Part shown: positions 1 to 9,040 of the stretch, one piece after another
Layout of the letters: each line of letters opens with the position of its first letter
Numbering within the stretch: the stretch's first letter is position 1
Origin: Muribaculaceae bacterium
Lineage (GTDB): Bacteria; Bacteroidota; Bacteroidia; Bacteroidales; Muribaculaceae
Direction: 5' to 3'
Assembly (NCBI GenBank): GCA_017557425.1
Contig: JAFYYU010000016.1
Location: 202,259 to 266,258, forward strand
Length of the DNA stretch: 64,000 nucleotides
Made by a program: the position numbers and the translations under genes
The notes under the pieces: model-generated
Database searches by the model: none
Told to the model about the DNA's origin: nothing
The model's input: only the letters and a program-made list of their open reading frames with translations

Positions 1-1
1 T

Positions 2-2287
2 CGCGTGTCCCAGGTGAACTATAACGGCATGAAGAGCGGCGAGAAGAAGGATCTTATCGAGCGACTCAACTTTCAGACGGGCAGCCAGATGACCCCCAAC
101 ATCGCCGACCGCATTAAGCTCATAGTCGAGAAATACTATGCCAACAAGGGCTTCGGCCAGGCAACGTGCGAGGTGGTGCAGGTGCCCGACCTGAGCAAGC
201 AGAACGAGGTCATCGTCAACATCAATGTGGACAAGCACGAGAAAATCAAGGTCCACAAGATCTATGTTGATGGCAACGAGGTGCTGAGCGACAGCAAGCT
301 CAAGCGCACGATGAAAAAGACCAACGAGAAGAAGAGCCTGTGGAAAATCTTCTCGCAGAAGAAGTTCGTCCAGAGCGACTTTGAGGCCGACAAGCAGCTC
401 ATCATCGACAAGTATAACGAGAAGGGTTACCGCGATGCCGTCATCGTTAAGGACAGCGTGGTACAGTATGACGAGAAGAGTGTTGACGTCTATCTCACTG
501 TCAACGAGGGCAAGCGTTACTATATCTCAGACATCACTTGGGTGGGCAACACGGTTTACCCGTCAGTCATCCTTGATGAGGTCTTGGGTATCAAGAAGGG
601 AGACGTCTATAACCAGAAACTGCTTAACAAACGCACCCAGGAAGACGACGATGCAGTGTCCAACCTGTACCTGAACAACGGTTACCTGTTCTACCAGCTC
701 ATACCCATCGAGAGCAAGATCGAGGGCGACAGCATCGACCTGGAGCTGCGCATGTTCGAGGGTAAGCAGGCACGCATCAACAAGGTGGTCATCAATGGTA
801 ACGACCGCTTGTACGAGAAAGTGGTGCGCCGTGAGCTGCGTGTGCGTCCCGGTGACCTGTTCTCCAAGGAGGACCTCATGCGTTCGGCGCGCGAGATTGC
901 CCAGACGGGTCATTTCGATCCTGAGAAGATGGATATCCGCCCCGAACCGAATGCCGACAATGGTACCGTTGACATCATCCTGAACCTGGAGAGCAAAGCC
1001 AACGACCAAGTCGAGCTGAGCGCCGGTTGGGGCCAGACAGGTGTCATCCTGAAGGCCTCACTGAAGTTCACCAACTTCTCGATCCAGAATCTGCTGCATC
1101 CGTCGTCCTACAAGGGATTGATACCGCAGGGCGAGGGACAGACTTTCACCATAAGCGCACAGACCAACGCCAAATATTACCAGGCTTACAGCGTGTCGTT
1201 CCTTGACCCGTGGTTTGGCGGCAAGCGCCCCAACTCACTGTCGGTATCGGCATTCTACAGCCGCCAGACGGGTATCAACTCGTCCTACTATAGCCAGTTG
1301 TACCAGAATGCGATGTACAACATGTACAACAATTATTACGGCTATGGTTATGGTGGCTACGGCTACGGCTATGGCGGTTACAGCGGCTACAACTATTACG
1401 AGAACGCCTACGACCCCAACAAGTACCTGCAGATGGCGGGCGTGACGGTGGGATTCGGTAAGCGCCTGAAGTGGCCTGATGACTATTTCACCTTCATGGC
1501 AAGTCTGAGTTACCAGTGGTACAGCCTCAAGAACTGGGAGTACCTCTATTATATGAAGAACGGTGTTTCCAACTCGTTCGTGTTGGGCTTGACCCTGCAG
1601 CGCAACAGTATCGACAACCCGCTCTATACCCGCAAGGGTAGCACCTTCACCCTGTCGTTCAACGCCACGCCGCCCGCCAGCCTGTTCGGCAAGAAGAACT
1701 GGAAGGCATTGAGCGAGAGTTCGACCGAGGCATCCAAGAAGGAACTCTACAAGTGGATTGAGTACTGGAAACTCAAGTTCCAGGCCCGTACCTACACGCC
1801 GCTCACCGATCCCGACGGCCGCTGGACGCTCGTGCTGATGACGCGTGCCGACATCGGACTGCTGGGCAGTTGGAACAAGTGGCTCAAGTCGCCGTTCGAG
1901 ACCTTCTATGTGGGTGGTGACGGCATGACGGGTTCTTACACCTATGCAACCGAGACCATCGCACTGCGCGGTTATGAGAATGGCGTGTTCACACCCTATG
2001 GTTCTGAGGGCTATGCTTATGACCGCTTCGTCATGGAGCTTCACTTCCCGCTGATGCTGTCCCAGAGTGCGACCATTTATCCGCTCGTGTTTGTCGAGGC
2101 GGGTAATGCATGGACCAGCGTCAAGGACTTCAATCCCTTCAACGTCAAGCGTTCGGCTGGCGTGGGTGCCCGCATCTTCCTGCCCATGATCGGTATGATG
2201 GGTATTGACTGGGGCTACGGCTTCGACACGGTCTTTGGAGAAAAGGGCGGCAGCAACTTCCACTTCATTTTGGGACAGGAATTTTAA
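2..2287 (+). CDS. bamA: BamA/Omp85 outer-membrane assembly factor, 5'-truncated by the window edge
   Basis: Central subunit of the beta-barrel assembly machine, which folds and inserts outer-membrane proteins. The frame is open from base 2, so the signal peptide and the first POTRA domain lie outside the window. The visible part holds about four POTRA repeats (roughly residues 1-330, with the typical VxGN segments such as YVDGNEV and WVGNTVY) and then a C-terminal 16-strand barrel ending in the usual aromatic residue (GQEF). The L6-like segment ALRGYENG carries the conserved RGY/VRGF-type motif. Oddity: residues about 433-468 are a Gly/Tyr/Asn-rich low-complexity stretch, probably an extracellular loop. 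Two OmpH/Skp genes follow directly, as in many bacteria, which supports the call. The GTG at base 5 is not the real start. Confidence 0.93.
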   Translation, partial: RVSQVNYNGMKSGEKKDLIERLNFQTGSQMTPNIADRIKLIVEKYYANKGFGQATCEVVQVPDLSKQNEVIVNINVDKHEKIKVHKIYVDGNEVLSDSKLKRTMKKTNEKKSLWKIFSQKKFVQSDFEADKQLIIDKYNEKGYRDAVIVKDSVVQYDEKSVDVYLTVNEGKRYYISDITWVGNTVYPSVILDEVLGIKKGDVYNQKLLNKRTQEDDDAVSNLYLNNGYLFYQLIPIESKIEGDSIDLELRMFEGKQARINKVVINGNDRLYEKVVRRELRVRPGDLFSKEDLMRSAREIAQTGHFDPEKMDIRPEPNADNGTVDIILNLESKANDQVELSAGWGQTGVILKASLKFTNFSIQNLLHPSSYKGLIPQGEGQTFTISAQTNAKYYQAYSVSFLDPWFGGKRPNSLSVSAFYSRQTGINSSYYSQLYQNAMYNMYNNYYGYGYGGYGYGYGGYSGYNYYENAYDPNKYLQMAGVTVGFGKRLKWPDDYFTFMASLSYQWYSLKNWEYLYYMKNGVSNSFVLGLTLQRNSIDNPLYTRKGSTFTLSFNATPPASLFGKKNWKALSESSTEASKKELYKWIEYWKLKFQARTYTPLTDPDGRWTLVLMTRADIGLLGSWNKWLKSPFETFYVGGDGMTGSYTYATETIALRGYENGVFTPYGSEGYAYDRFVMELHFPLMLSQSATIYPLVFVEAGNAWTSVKDFNPFNVKRSAGVGARIFLPMIGMMGIDWGYGFDTVFGEKGGSNFHFILGQEF

Positions 2288-2379
2288 CGGAATTAACTTA
2301 ATTGAATAAACTATCTGCGGCAATTGCAGTCTAAAAGTCGATTATTCACAAACATTATATTTATAACTAGAAAAAGAGA

Positions 2380-2892
2380 ATGAAACGTATAGCTTTAATC
2401 GCAGTGGCGCTTGTTGCCGGCTTCATGGCCGCCAACGCGCAGAAGTTTGCCCTCGTTGACATGGAGTATGTGTTGAAGAACATTCCCGCCTATGAGATGG
2501 CCAACGAGCAGTTGAATCAGGTGTCGCAGCGCTGGCAGCGTGAGGTGGACGAGCTCAAGAAGGAGGCCGACACCATGTACAAGAACTACCAGAGCGACAT
2601 GGTCTTCCTGACCGATGACCAGAAGAAGAAAAAAGAGGCCGAAATCACCGAGAAGGAGAAAGAGGCCCAGCAATTGCAGTATAAGTACTTCGGCCCCCAG
2701 GGTGAGCTTTTCAAGAAGCGTCAATCGCTCATCAAGCCCATCCAGGACGATGTGTACGAAGCCTGCAAGAAAGTGTGTGAGGAACGCGGCTTCCAGATGA
2801 TTATGGACCGTGCCAGCAGCCAGAGCATCATCTTTGCCTCGCCGCGCATCGACGTGAGCAACGAGGTGCTCGAGAAGATGGGTTACAAGTAA
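2380..2892 (+). CDS. OmpH/Skp-family periplasmic chaperone (copy 1)
   Basis: 170 residues with a signal peptide (MKRIALIAVALVAGFMAANAQ) followed by KFALVDMEYVL, the OmpH/Skp start strand. A long charged helical arm follows (about residues 50-115, rich in K, E and Q), then a C-terminal segment (RGFQMIMDRASSQSIIFASPRIDVSNEVL) that closes the trimer body. Skp proteins hold unfolded outer-membrane proteins in the periplasm and hand them to BamA. The gene starts 92 nt after the bamA stop on the same strand, so it is probably co-transcribed. It is the first of three paralogues in this window. Confidence 0.9.
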   Translation: MKRIALIAVALVAGFMAANAQKFALVDMEYVLKNIPAYEMANEQLNQVSQRWQREVDELKKEADTMYKNYQSDMVFLTDDQKKKKEAEITEKEKEAQQLQYKYFGPQGELFKKRQSLIKPIQDDVYEACKKVCEERGFQMIMDRASSQSIIFASPRIDVSNEVLEKMGYK

Positions 2893-2950
2893 TCCCAGCC
2901 TGTACCATATTGAATAATAACTATATATAGTAATAATAATTTTTTTAGAC

Positions 2951-3463
2951 ATGTTTAAAAGATTTATGCTCTTAGCCGTTATGGCTACCACCTTGTGCCT
3001 TGGTGCACAAGCCCAGAAATTCGGTTACGTGAACACCAGCGAGATTTTCAACGTGATGCCTGAGAAGGCTACCGCCGAGAACACCCTCAAGACTGCCAGT
3101 GACAAGTACGAGGCCGAATTCAAGAACCTGCAGGACGCCTTCCAGAAGAAGATGACCGACTATGAGGCTGCCGACAAGGACGCCACCACGCCCCAGGCCA
3201 TTAAGGACCGTCACAACCAGGAGTTGCAGGACGACTACATGAAGATTCAGAACTTCCAGCAGACCGCAGCTCAGGATTTGCAGCGTCAGCAGGACACCCT
3301 GTTGGCTCCCATTACCCAGAAGTTGCAGAATGCCATCCAGGCCGTTGGCGCTGAGGGCGGCTACACCTTCATCTTTGACCAGGCTGCCGGTGCCATCATC
3401 TACACGGGTACCAATGCCGAGGACGTGAGCGCCAAGGTTAAGGCCAAATTGGGCATCAAGTAA
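2951..3463 (+). CDS. OmpH/Skp-family periplasmic chaperone (copy 2)
   Basis: 170 residues: signal peptide ending in GAQAQ, then KFGYVNTSEIFNVMPEKATAE, a typical OmpH opening. A charged helical arm runs over residues about 45-115, and the C-terminus is YTFIFDQAAGAIIYTGTNAEDVS, a form very common in Bacteroidetes Skp homologues. It sits 58 nt behind copy 1 and closes the bamA-skp-skp group; a clear hairpin terminator follows at 3512-3545. It is closer in sequence to copy 3 (6102-6608) than to copy 1: both have the NSQQ/NTSEIF-xxMPEKAxAE pattern. Function as an outer-membrane-protein chaperone is inferred from the family and position. Confidence 0.9.
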   Translation: MFKRFMLLAVMATTLCLGAQAQKFGYVNTSEIFNVMPEKATAENTLKTASDKYEAEFKNLQDAFQKKMTDYEAADKDATTPQAIKDRHNQELQDDYMKIQNFQQTAAQDLQRQQDTLLAPITQKLQNAIQAVGAEGGYTFIFDQAAGAIIYTGTNAEDVSAKVKAKLGIK

Positions 3464-3511
3464 AAATAGGCTTTAGGTTAATATCAAAGAGCTTACAGCG
3501 AATAGCTAAAT

Positions 3512-3545
3512 ATAATGCCGCAAGGGACTCCTCTTGCGGCATTAT
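3512..3545 (+). terminator. Rho-independent terminator after the bamA-skp-skp group
   Basis: Perfect 13-bp stem (3512-3524 with 3533-3545) around an 8-nt loop, followed by TGTTG. It closes the first transcription unit before the next promoter. Confidence 0.8.
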
Positions 3546-3561
3546 TGTTGTCTTCTTGTAG

Positions 3562-3592
3562 TTGTCTGTTATTGAAAAATGTAGTACCTTTG
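3562..3592 (+). promoter_or_regulatory. Sigma-ABfr promoter for the C1 peptidase gene
   Basis: TTG at 3562-3564, a 20-nt spacer, and TACCTTTG at 3585-3592, which matches the Bacteroidetes -7 consensus TAnnTTTG. The start codon follows 34 nt downstream. Confidence 0.65.
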
Positions 3593-3625
3593 CTGCAGTA
3601 TAAGAAATCATTAATATATTGAACA

Positions 3626-5029
3626 ATGAAAAGAAATCTCTTGATTGCATTGGCGATAGGCCTCGCCTTTGCCGGCTCGGCACAAGACCGCTCACAGGGA
3701 GGCATCAGCCCTGACATGATGCGCCAAATCGTCGCCGCTTCGTCAGCCAAACGAAACAAGGCCATCAGCAATGCCATGGCAACAAACGCCATCGATGACC
3801 TGGCCAGGAACTACCGCAACAACAAAGTTACCGACACCCACTTCAGTATCGAGACGCCCAAACAGTCGATTCACAACCAGCGGCAGAGCGGGCGGTGCTG
3901 GATGTACTCCAGTTTCAACGTGCTGCGCGCCAACTTTGCGCGTCGTCACGCTGACTCCATCGCCGTGGAGTTCTCTCACGACTATCTTTTCTTCTACGAC
4001 CAGCTCGAGAAAGCCAACCTCATGCTGCAGGGCGTGATCGATTGCGCCGACAAGCCCATTGATGATACGCGCGTGCAGTTCTTCTTCCACCATCCCATGA
4101 ACGACGGCGGCACTTTCTGCGGCGCGGCCGACCTTGCCGAGAAATACGGCCTCGTGCCAGTGGAGGTGCAGCCTGAGACCTTCTCGGCTGAACGCACCTC
4201 ACGCATGAGCCAACTCGTCGCATCAAAACTACGTGAATACGGACTGGAACTGCGTCAGATGGTCGCTGACAAAAAGAGCAAAAAAGCCATCAACCAGCGC
4301 AAGACCGAGATGCTTGGAACGATCTATAACATGCTCTCGCTTACACTGGGCGAACCCATCAAGTCGTTCACCTACGCCTTCCGCGACAAGAACGGCAAAG
4401 CCGTAGGCCCCGCACGCACCTACACTCCGCTGGAGTTCTACCGCGAGACCGTGGGCGGCCCCATCAACGGCACGTTCATCATGGCTATGAACGACCCTCG
4501 CAGGGAATACTACAAGACCTATGAAGTAGAATATGACCGCCACACCTACGACGGACACAACTGGCGCTATGTCAATCTCCCGATGGAGGACATTGCGGCC
4601 ATGGCCATCGCTTCGTTGAAGGATTCCACCAAGCTCTATGCCAGCTTTGACGTGGGCAAACAGCTCAATCGCGATAACGGTTACCTCGCCCTCGACAACT
4701 TTGACTATGCTACCCTGTTCGGCACTACATTCCCCATGAACAAGGCCCAGCGCATTTCCACCTTTGACAGCGGCTCAACGCACGCCATGACCATTTGTGC
4801 CGTCGATCTTGACGACAACGGCAATCCCATCAAGTGGAAGGTGGAGAACTCTTGGGGTGGTGACAGCGGACACAAGGGATACATCATCATGACCAACGAG
4901 TGGTTCAACGAGTACTCCTTCCGCCTGGTCGTGGACAAGAAATACGTGCCGCAAAACATCCTCAAGGCCGCCGAAACCAAGCCCGTAATGGTCATGCCCG
5001 AAGACCCGCTCTTCGGCATCGATGACTGA
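3626..5029 (+). CDS. pepC: C1-family cysteine aminopeptidase (bleomycin hydrolase/PepC type), secreted
   Basis: 467 residues. The C1B papain-like fold is shown by the active-site segment QRQSGRCWMYSSFN (catalytic Cys91), the histidine segment SGSTHAMTICAVDLD and the asparagine segment KVENSWGGDSGHKGY. This is the complete Cys/His/Asn triad with the oxyanion Gln. The family hydrolyses N-terminal residues from peptides and forms hexameric rings in other organisms. Unlike cytosolic PepC, this copy begins with a signal peptide (MKRNLLIALAIGLAFAGSAQ), which is typical of Bacteroidales homologues and points to a periplasmic place. It has its own promoter and terminator, so it is probably monocistronic. 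Confidence 0.92.
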   Translation: MKRNLLIALAIGLAFAGSAQDRSQGGISPDMMRQIVAASSAKRNKAISNAMATNAIDDLARNYRNNKVTDTHFSIETPKQSIHNQRQSGRCWMYSSFNVLRANFARRHADSIAVEFSHDYLFFYDQLEKANLMLQGVIDCADKPIDDTRVQFFFHHPMNDGGTFCGAADLAEKYGLVPVEVQPETFSAERTSRMSQLVASKLREYGLELRQMVADKKSKKAINQRKTEMLGTIYNMLSLTLGEPIKSFTYAFRDKNGKAVGPARTYTPLEFYRETVGGPINGTFIMAMNDPRREYYKTYEVEYDRHTYDGHNWRYVNLPMEDIAAMAIASLKDSTKLYASFDVGKQLNRDNGYLALDNFDYATLFGTTFPMNKAQRISTFDSGSTHAMTICAVDLDDNGNPIKWKVENSWGGDSGHKGYIIMTNEWFNEYSFRLVVDKKYVPQNILKAAETKPVMVMPEDPLFGIDD

Positions 5030-5052
5030 TTTAAGGCTGCCGACTCAACCAT

Positions 5053-5090
5053 CAATCCCCTCACGGACATCATTGTCCGTGAGGGGATTG
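5053..5090 (+). terminator. Strong terminator after pepC
   Basis: Perfect 16-bp stem (5053-5068 with 5075-5090), 6-nt loop, then TTCTAACTTT. Confidence 0.85.
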
Positions 5091-5240
5091 TTCTAACTTT
5101 GTCATGGAGATCGTTTCTCGTCATTGCTGTGATTTTCGGGGAATTCAGTGTAATAGCCGTCAGAATTGGTCACAATTAGTCTATGGAATAAAAGAAATGT
5201 ACTAATTTTGCAGAAAAGAATCAGTTAAGCGATAACCGAT

Positions 5241-6050
5241 ATGAAAAGAGTGCTTTTTATTTTATTGGTCATGAGTTTGCCCTTGATGCTATGCGCTCAG
5301 GGAAAACTGACTGCCTATTATGCCGATGTTGCTTTTGGCGATTACCAGCAAGGTCAGTTGATTGTGGATACCAACGACCCCCTCAACCGCATGGTGGACC
5401 ATAATAAGTCAGAATATAAATATGAGGGCGATGATTCGGGGGGCTATTACTCGCAACTGATTCCCAAGTCACAGGTGTCAGTCAAGGAGTACCAAATGAC
5501 TCCGCTGCCTGTTGAACTGGTGCGTGACGACGCCATCTTTGTGTCGAACGACGGCTTTATAGTAGCCATTTTCGTCGCTCATGCGGGAGAACACGGTTTC
5601 TACAGTTATGATGACGACTTCGTGCCTTATTACGATGCCGAGGAGACGATGGCCCATCAGGAGTACTTTGCGATCAGTGGGGTGCTTAAATCGCCTTATG
5701 TTCCCGAAGGTTTCTTGTTTGAGGAGCCGTTGGAGGTGGAGGATGGCAACATCAAACTCTATGTTCATGGGACCCGTTTTAGCTCGATGGAGGATCCGAC
5801 CGATTTGCGCTATCGTCCTTATAAGATAGGCTTCCTGGAAGAACAGTGGACGAAGCCCGAGGATTATGACTATGACAAATCTGCTTATGACCTCGACGGC
5901 ACTCTGTTGGTTGACCTGATGCGGGTGGTGGATATTCCCACCTATGTCTCCATTGCCTATATTGGTGCTGAGGATGCGCTCTACATTGATGGTACCTTAT
6001 ATTATAGGCAGATAAATGACGAGGATGCGCCTGATGCTGTGCGTCAATGA
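5241..6050 (+). CDS. Secreted protein of unknown function, 269 residues
   Basis: I do not recognise a family. A clear signal peptide (MKRVLFILLVMSLPLMLCAQ) is followed by an acidic, Tyr-rich mature part (for example KYEGDDSGGYYS, YDDDFVPYYDAEE, DYDYDKSAYDLDG) with no transmembrane segment and only one later cysteine-free core. A TAATTTTG -7 box at 5203-5210 gives it its own promoter. The next gene, the third OmpH copy, starts 51 nt later with a near-identical first codon run, so the two may form an operon. A role in the cell envelope is only a guess from the signal peptide and neighbours. Confidence 0.75.
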   Translation: MKRVLFILLVMSLPLMLCAQGKLTAYYADVAFGDYQQGQLIVDTNDPLNRMVDHNKSEYKYEGDDSGGYYSQLIPKSQVSVKEYQMTPLPVELVRDDAIFVSNDGFIVAIFVAHAGEHGFYSYDDDFVPYYDAEETMAHQEYFAISGVLKSPYVPEGFLFEEPLEVEDGNIKLYVHGTRFSSMEDPTDLRYRPYKIGFLEEQWTKPEDYDYDKSAYDLDGTLLVDLMRVVDIPTYVSIAYIGAEDALYIDGTLYYRQINDEDAPDAVRQ

Positions 6051-6101
6051 TAATAGTGATGCTGCATAAATTGATAGAAACATTATAAACGATAGAACGA
6101 T

Positions 6102-6608
6102 ATGAAACGTGTTTTGATGATGGCCGTGGCACTGTTGCCGCTGATGCTGATGGCTCAGGCCAAAATAGGTATTGTGAACTCCCAGCAGATATTTGACCTC
6201 ATGCCCGAAAAAGCGGCAGCCGAGGCACAGCTTAAGGCCTTGAGCGACAAGTATCATGCCGAGTATGAGCTGTTGAGGGGTGAGTTTGACAAGAAATATG
6301 CCGATTATCAGACTGTGGCTGCCGACGCGTCCATGCCCGAGACCATCAAGGAGCGCCGTGTGCAGGAACTACAGGAGAGCGACAAAAAGATGCGCGAGTT
6401 TGAGCGCAAGGCTGCCGATGACATTGCTGCCATGAGGACCACCTTGACCAAGCCAATCATTGACCGCGTGCAGAACGCCATCCGCAAGGCTGGCGAGCAG
6501 GGCGTTTTCGACCTGGTGCTTGACACCGCCGTGACCCCCGTGGCCTATACGGGTCCCGCCACTATCGACATCACACCAATGGTTAAGACATTGTTGGGAC
6601 TGGAGTGA
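6102..6608 (+). CDS. OmpH/Skp-family periplasmic chaperone (copy 3)
   Basis: 168 residues: signal peptide ending LMAQA, KIGIVNSQQIFDLMPEKAAAEAQ, a charged helical arm with KADDIAAMRTTLTKPI, and the C-terminal FDLVLDTAVTPVAYTGPATIDIT. It resembles copy 2 along its length and is separated from copies 1-2 by pepC and an unknown secreted gene, which suggests a local duplication followed by insertion of other genes. The likely role is holding unfolded outer-membrane proteins. A strong terminator lies 22 nt after the stop. Confidence 0.9.
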   Translation: MKRVLMMAVALLPLMLMAQAKIGIVNSQQIFDLMPEKAAAEAQLKALSDKYHAEYELLRGEFDKKYADYQTVAADASMPETIKERRVQELQESDKKMREFERKAADDIAAMRTTLTKPIIDRVQNAIRKAGEQGVFDLVLDTAVTPVAYTGPATIDITPMVKTLLGLE

Positions 6609-6630
6609 GACGCGATGAGCTATAAAACGA

Positions 6631-6660
6631 AAAAACCTGTATCGCACGATACAGGTTTTT
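6631..6660 (+). terminator. Terminator after the third OmpH gene
   Basis: Stem AAAAACCTGTATCG (6631-6644) pairs with 6647-6660; the T-run continues into TTTTTTTGTT. The A-rich 5' side makes it usable on both strands, so it may also stop the minus-strand tRNA-His transcript. Confidence 0.85.
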
Positions 6661-6667
6661 TTGTTAA

Positions 6668-6745
<78 letters not shown>

Positions 6746-6775
6746 ATGTAAAGCGTTTTCTTTCAAACGCGGGTG

Positions 6776-6807
6776 CAAAGATAATACCATTTTTGTTCCC
6801 GTGCAAG
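6776..6807 (-). promoter_or_regulatory. Promoter for tRNA-His
   Basis: Read on the minus strand: CTTG (6804-6807), 20-nt spacer, TATCTTTG (6776-6783). The mature tRNA begins about 30 nt downstream. Confidence 0.7.
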
Positions 6808-6847
6808 AATAAAACCAAAAATTCTTCAGATTTTTTAAACGATAGAA

Positions 6848-8038
6848 CTATTGTTCCACTATCTCGGCAGGAGCGATGCGGTCGCTGCCCTTGACAAATT
6901 CACCCATCGAGAAAACGCCGCGCAGGTTGACATCATTGTCCAGCAGCAGGATGTCGGCATCCTTGCCACGTTGCAATGAGCCCTTGCGGTCATAGATGCC
7001 CATGATTCTTGCGGGAGTCTCGCTGGCCATGCGTACGGCGTCCTGCAGGGGCACGTCAACGATGCGTACCATGGTCTTGATAAGACGGTCCATTGTGGCA
7101 ATGCTGCCAGCCAGGGCGCTGCGGTCAGAGAGCTTGCACACGCCGTCCTCGATAATGACGCGTGGGTCGAAGGCATGATCACTGTCACTGTCGGTGACGG
7201 CAAGCGCGTCGGTACACAGGGCCGTGCGCTCAACGCCCTTCATGTGGTAAACCAGATTGAGAAGAGTGGCGGGTACATGAATGCCATCGGCAATCACCTC
7301 GACAGCCATGTCTTCAAGCAGATAGACACTCTCGACGGTGCCGGCATGCTTGAACTCCCGCACGTTGTGGAACCCCGGCATACCGTTGTAGAAATGGGTC
7401 GCCAACGTGTAACCGGCGTCCCATGCCGCTTTAACGTGCCGGTATTCGGCTGCGGTATGTCCGATGGCTGCCACAATACCCTTGCTGGTGATGTACTGTC
7501 CCATCTCTACCGCACCAGGCAGCTCGGGAGCTGTGTCCCAACGCCTCATGCAGTCAAAGTCTTCAACGATGTGACGGTATTCATCAGGGTCAGGGATGCG
7601 GATAACCTCGGGCATCTGGGCACCTGCCTTGCTGGGGTTAAAGTAGGGTCCCTCCATGTGCATGCCCATGATGGTCGAACCCTCCTCGCGCATGAGTTCG
7701 TCACAGGTCTGGCATGCTCGTTCCATCATGTCGATGGGCGATGAAGACAAGGTGGCGTAGATGGCTGTAGTGCCGTGAAGCAGGTGGGTGTGGGCCGCAG
7801 TCTCAAAAGCCTCGCGGGTGCACTCCTGGAAGTCGCTACCCCCGCCACCATGGCAATGGAGCTCAACCCCTCCCGGCACAACGTGCATGCCGTGGGCATC
7901 GATATGCTTATCCATCCCGTCCATCTGGCGGCTGCTTTTGCTCACCTCCTTGACACGACTCCCTTCAATGATGACCGAGCCACCATTGATCCACCCCTCG
8001 GGGGTCAGGACATGACCGTTAAAAATCTGAGTGAGCAT
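6848..8038 (-). CDS. nagA: N-acetylglucosamine-6-phosphate deacetylase
   Basis: 396 residues from the ATG at 8038, which has AAGGAG about 13 nt upstream; a longer reading from 8068 has no such support. NagA removes acetate from GlcNAc-6-phosphate to give glucosamine-6-phosphate in amino-sugar use and peptidoglycan recycling. Amidohydrolase signatures: metal-site HCHGGGGSD (His61 and His63), HMEGPYF, GHTAAEY, HFYNGMPGFHNVREF with the substrate-binding His, DGIHVP and the catalytic-Asp segment CTDALAVTD. No nagB or nagK is adjacent, so it stands alone. A candidate -7 box TAAATTTG lies at 8066-8073 on the minus strand. Confidence 0.93.
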   Translation of the reverse strand: MLTQIFNGHVLTPEGWINGGSVIIEGSRVKEVSKSSRQMDGMDKHIDAHGMHVVPGGVELHCHGGGGSDFQECTREAFETAAHTHLLHGTTAIYATLSSSPIDMMERACQTCDELMREEGSTIMGMHMEGPYFNPSKAGAQMPEVIRIPDPDEYRHIVEDFDCMRRWDTAPELPGAVEMGQYITSKGIVAAIGHTAAEYRHVKAAWDAGYTLATHFYNGMPGFHNVREFKHAGTVESVYLLEDMAVEVIADGIHVPATLLNLVYHMKGVERTALCTDALAVTDSDSDHAFDPRVIIEDGVCKLSDRSALAGSIATMDRLIKTMVRIVDVPLQDAVRMASETPARIMGIYDRKGSLQRGKDADILLLDNDVNLRGVFSMGEFVKGSDRIAPAEIVEQ

Positions 8039-8356
8039 AAACAATCTTTTTCTCCTTATTGAATGCAAATTTACAGCATTTTTCTATAGGTTGTACAGTT
8101 TTGATACATTTTTTTTAATTTCTTGACAAAAATTTGATATTCGGCCCGTCTGAGCTGGTGTCCGGCACTTGTTGTTTTGTCTTGATTTTTTGATTGTTTG
8201 TCAACGTGATTGAACGATTGGTCACGAAGTGGGCAAAAGGCATTTTGGTATGTGTTTTTTTCTTGTTTACTTTGCCGACAGAAGAATTCGAAATTTCGGA
8301 ATCATTGTTTTTATTCACTTTTATTTAAACTATTCAAAAACACCACATTAAAGAAA
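8039..8356. other. Divergent intergenic region between nagA and the Spy-like gene
   Basis: About 318 nt, AT-rich, holding the nagA promoter and the upstream region of the next gene. A short frame running into the Spy-like gene from 8210 has no signal-peptide logic and is not called. Nothing else is seen. Confidence 0.5.
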
Positions 8357-8812
8357 ATGAAGAAGATTGTTTTAGCATTAATTATCGCCCTTACGGGTAC
8401 GATCGTGATGAATGCGCAGCCTCCCCGTCGCCCTGACATGAATCCGGAGCAGATGGTGGAAATGCGGGTTGAGCGCCTGGACAAGGAACTGTCTTTGACA
8501 GCTGAGCAAAAGGCTGAAATCACCAAGATTTACAGCGAGGAGTTCAAGGCCATGGGTAAAGAAAAACCCGCCATGAGAGAACGTGGCGAGAAGCCCGATG
8601 AGGCAACGATGAAGGCACGCCAGGAGCAGATGAAGGCCCAGCTCGAAGCCGTTAATGCCAAGATCGAAGCGTTGCTCACCCCGGAACAGGCAGCAAAATT
8701 CGCTCAGATGAAACAGCATGAAGGCAAACGTGGCTTCGGCCGTCACCATGGCCCGAAGGGTCCCAAGGACGGCAACCATAAGGGTTGCGGCTGCTGTTGT
8801 CAAGAATCGTAA
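8357..8812 (+). CDS. Small secreted Spy/CpxP-like protein (DUF4890-type, LTxxQ motif)
   Basis: 151 residues from the ATG at 8357, which opens a good signal peptide (MKKIVLALIIALTGTIVMNAQ). The mature part has two LTxEQ motifs (LSLTAEQKAEITK and LLTPEQAAKFAQM), the mark of Spy/CpxP-like helical chaperones, and is rich in Met, Lys and Glu. In this family the proteins are small periplasmic helical dimers that bind unfolded proteins under stress. The tail is unusual: a His/Gly/Lys-rich stretch ends in GCGCCCQES with four cysteines, which could bind metal. Annotation as DUF4890 is from memory of the family pattern. Confidence 0.75.
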   Translation: MKKIVLALIIALTGTIVMNAQPPRRPDMNPEQMVEMRVERLDKELSLTAEQKAEITKIYSEEFKAMGKEKPAMRERGEKPDEATMKARQEQMKAQLEAVNAKIEALLTPEQAAKFAQMKQHEGKRGFGRHHGPKGPKDGNHKGCGCCCQES

Positions 8813-8867
8813 CAGATGAAGTGAATAATCGTGTGTGTGTTTTGAAGTGGAGGGTGTTTCCTGTTTG

Positions 8868-8884
8868 AAGGAGGGGCCCTCCTT
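8868..8884 (+). terminator. Terminator after the Spy-like gene
   Basis: AAGGAGG (8868-8874) pairs with CCTCCTT (8878-8884), followed by TCTTATTG. The rest of 8885-9040 is promoter region for the next gene, with TACCTTTG at 9007-9014. Confidence 0.65.
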
Positions 8885-9040
8885 TCTTATTGTAAGACGT
8901 GCCTAATGCGGCTCAAAAGAATTAGAAGATGTTAAAAAGGCGGTATTTTTACTTAAAAATGACGGATAGGGAGAGCAAAAATAGCGCTAAAATGAAAAAA
9001 AATTGCTACCTTTGCATTTATTCTAGAAGAGAACAACAAG

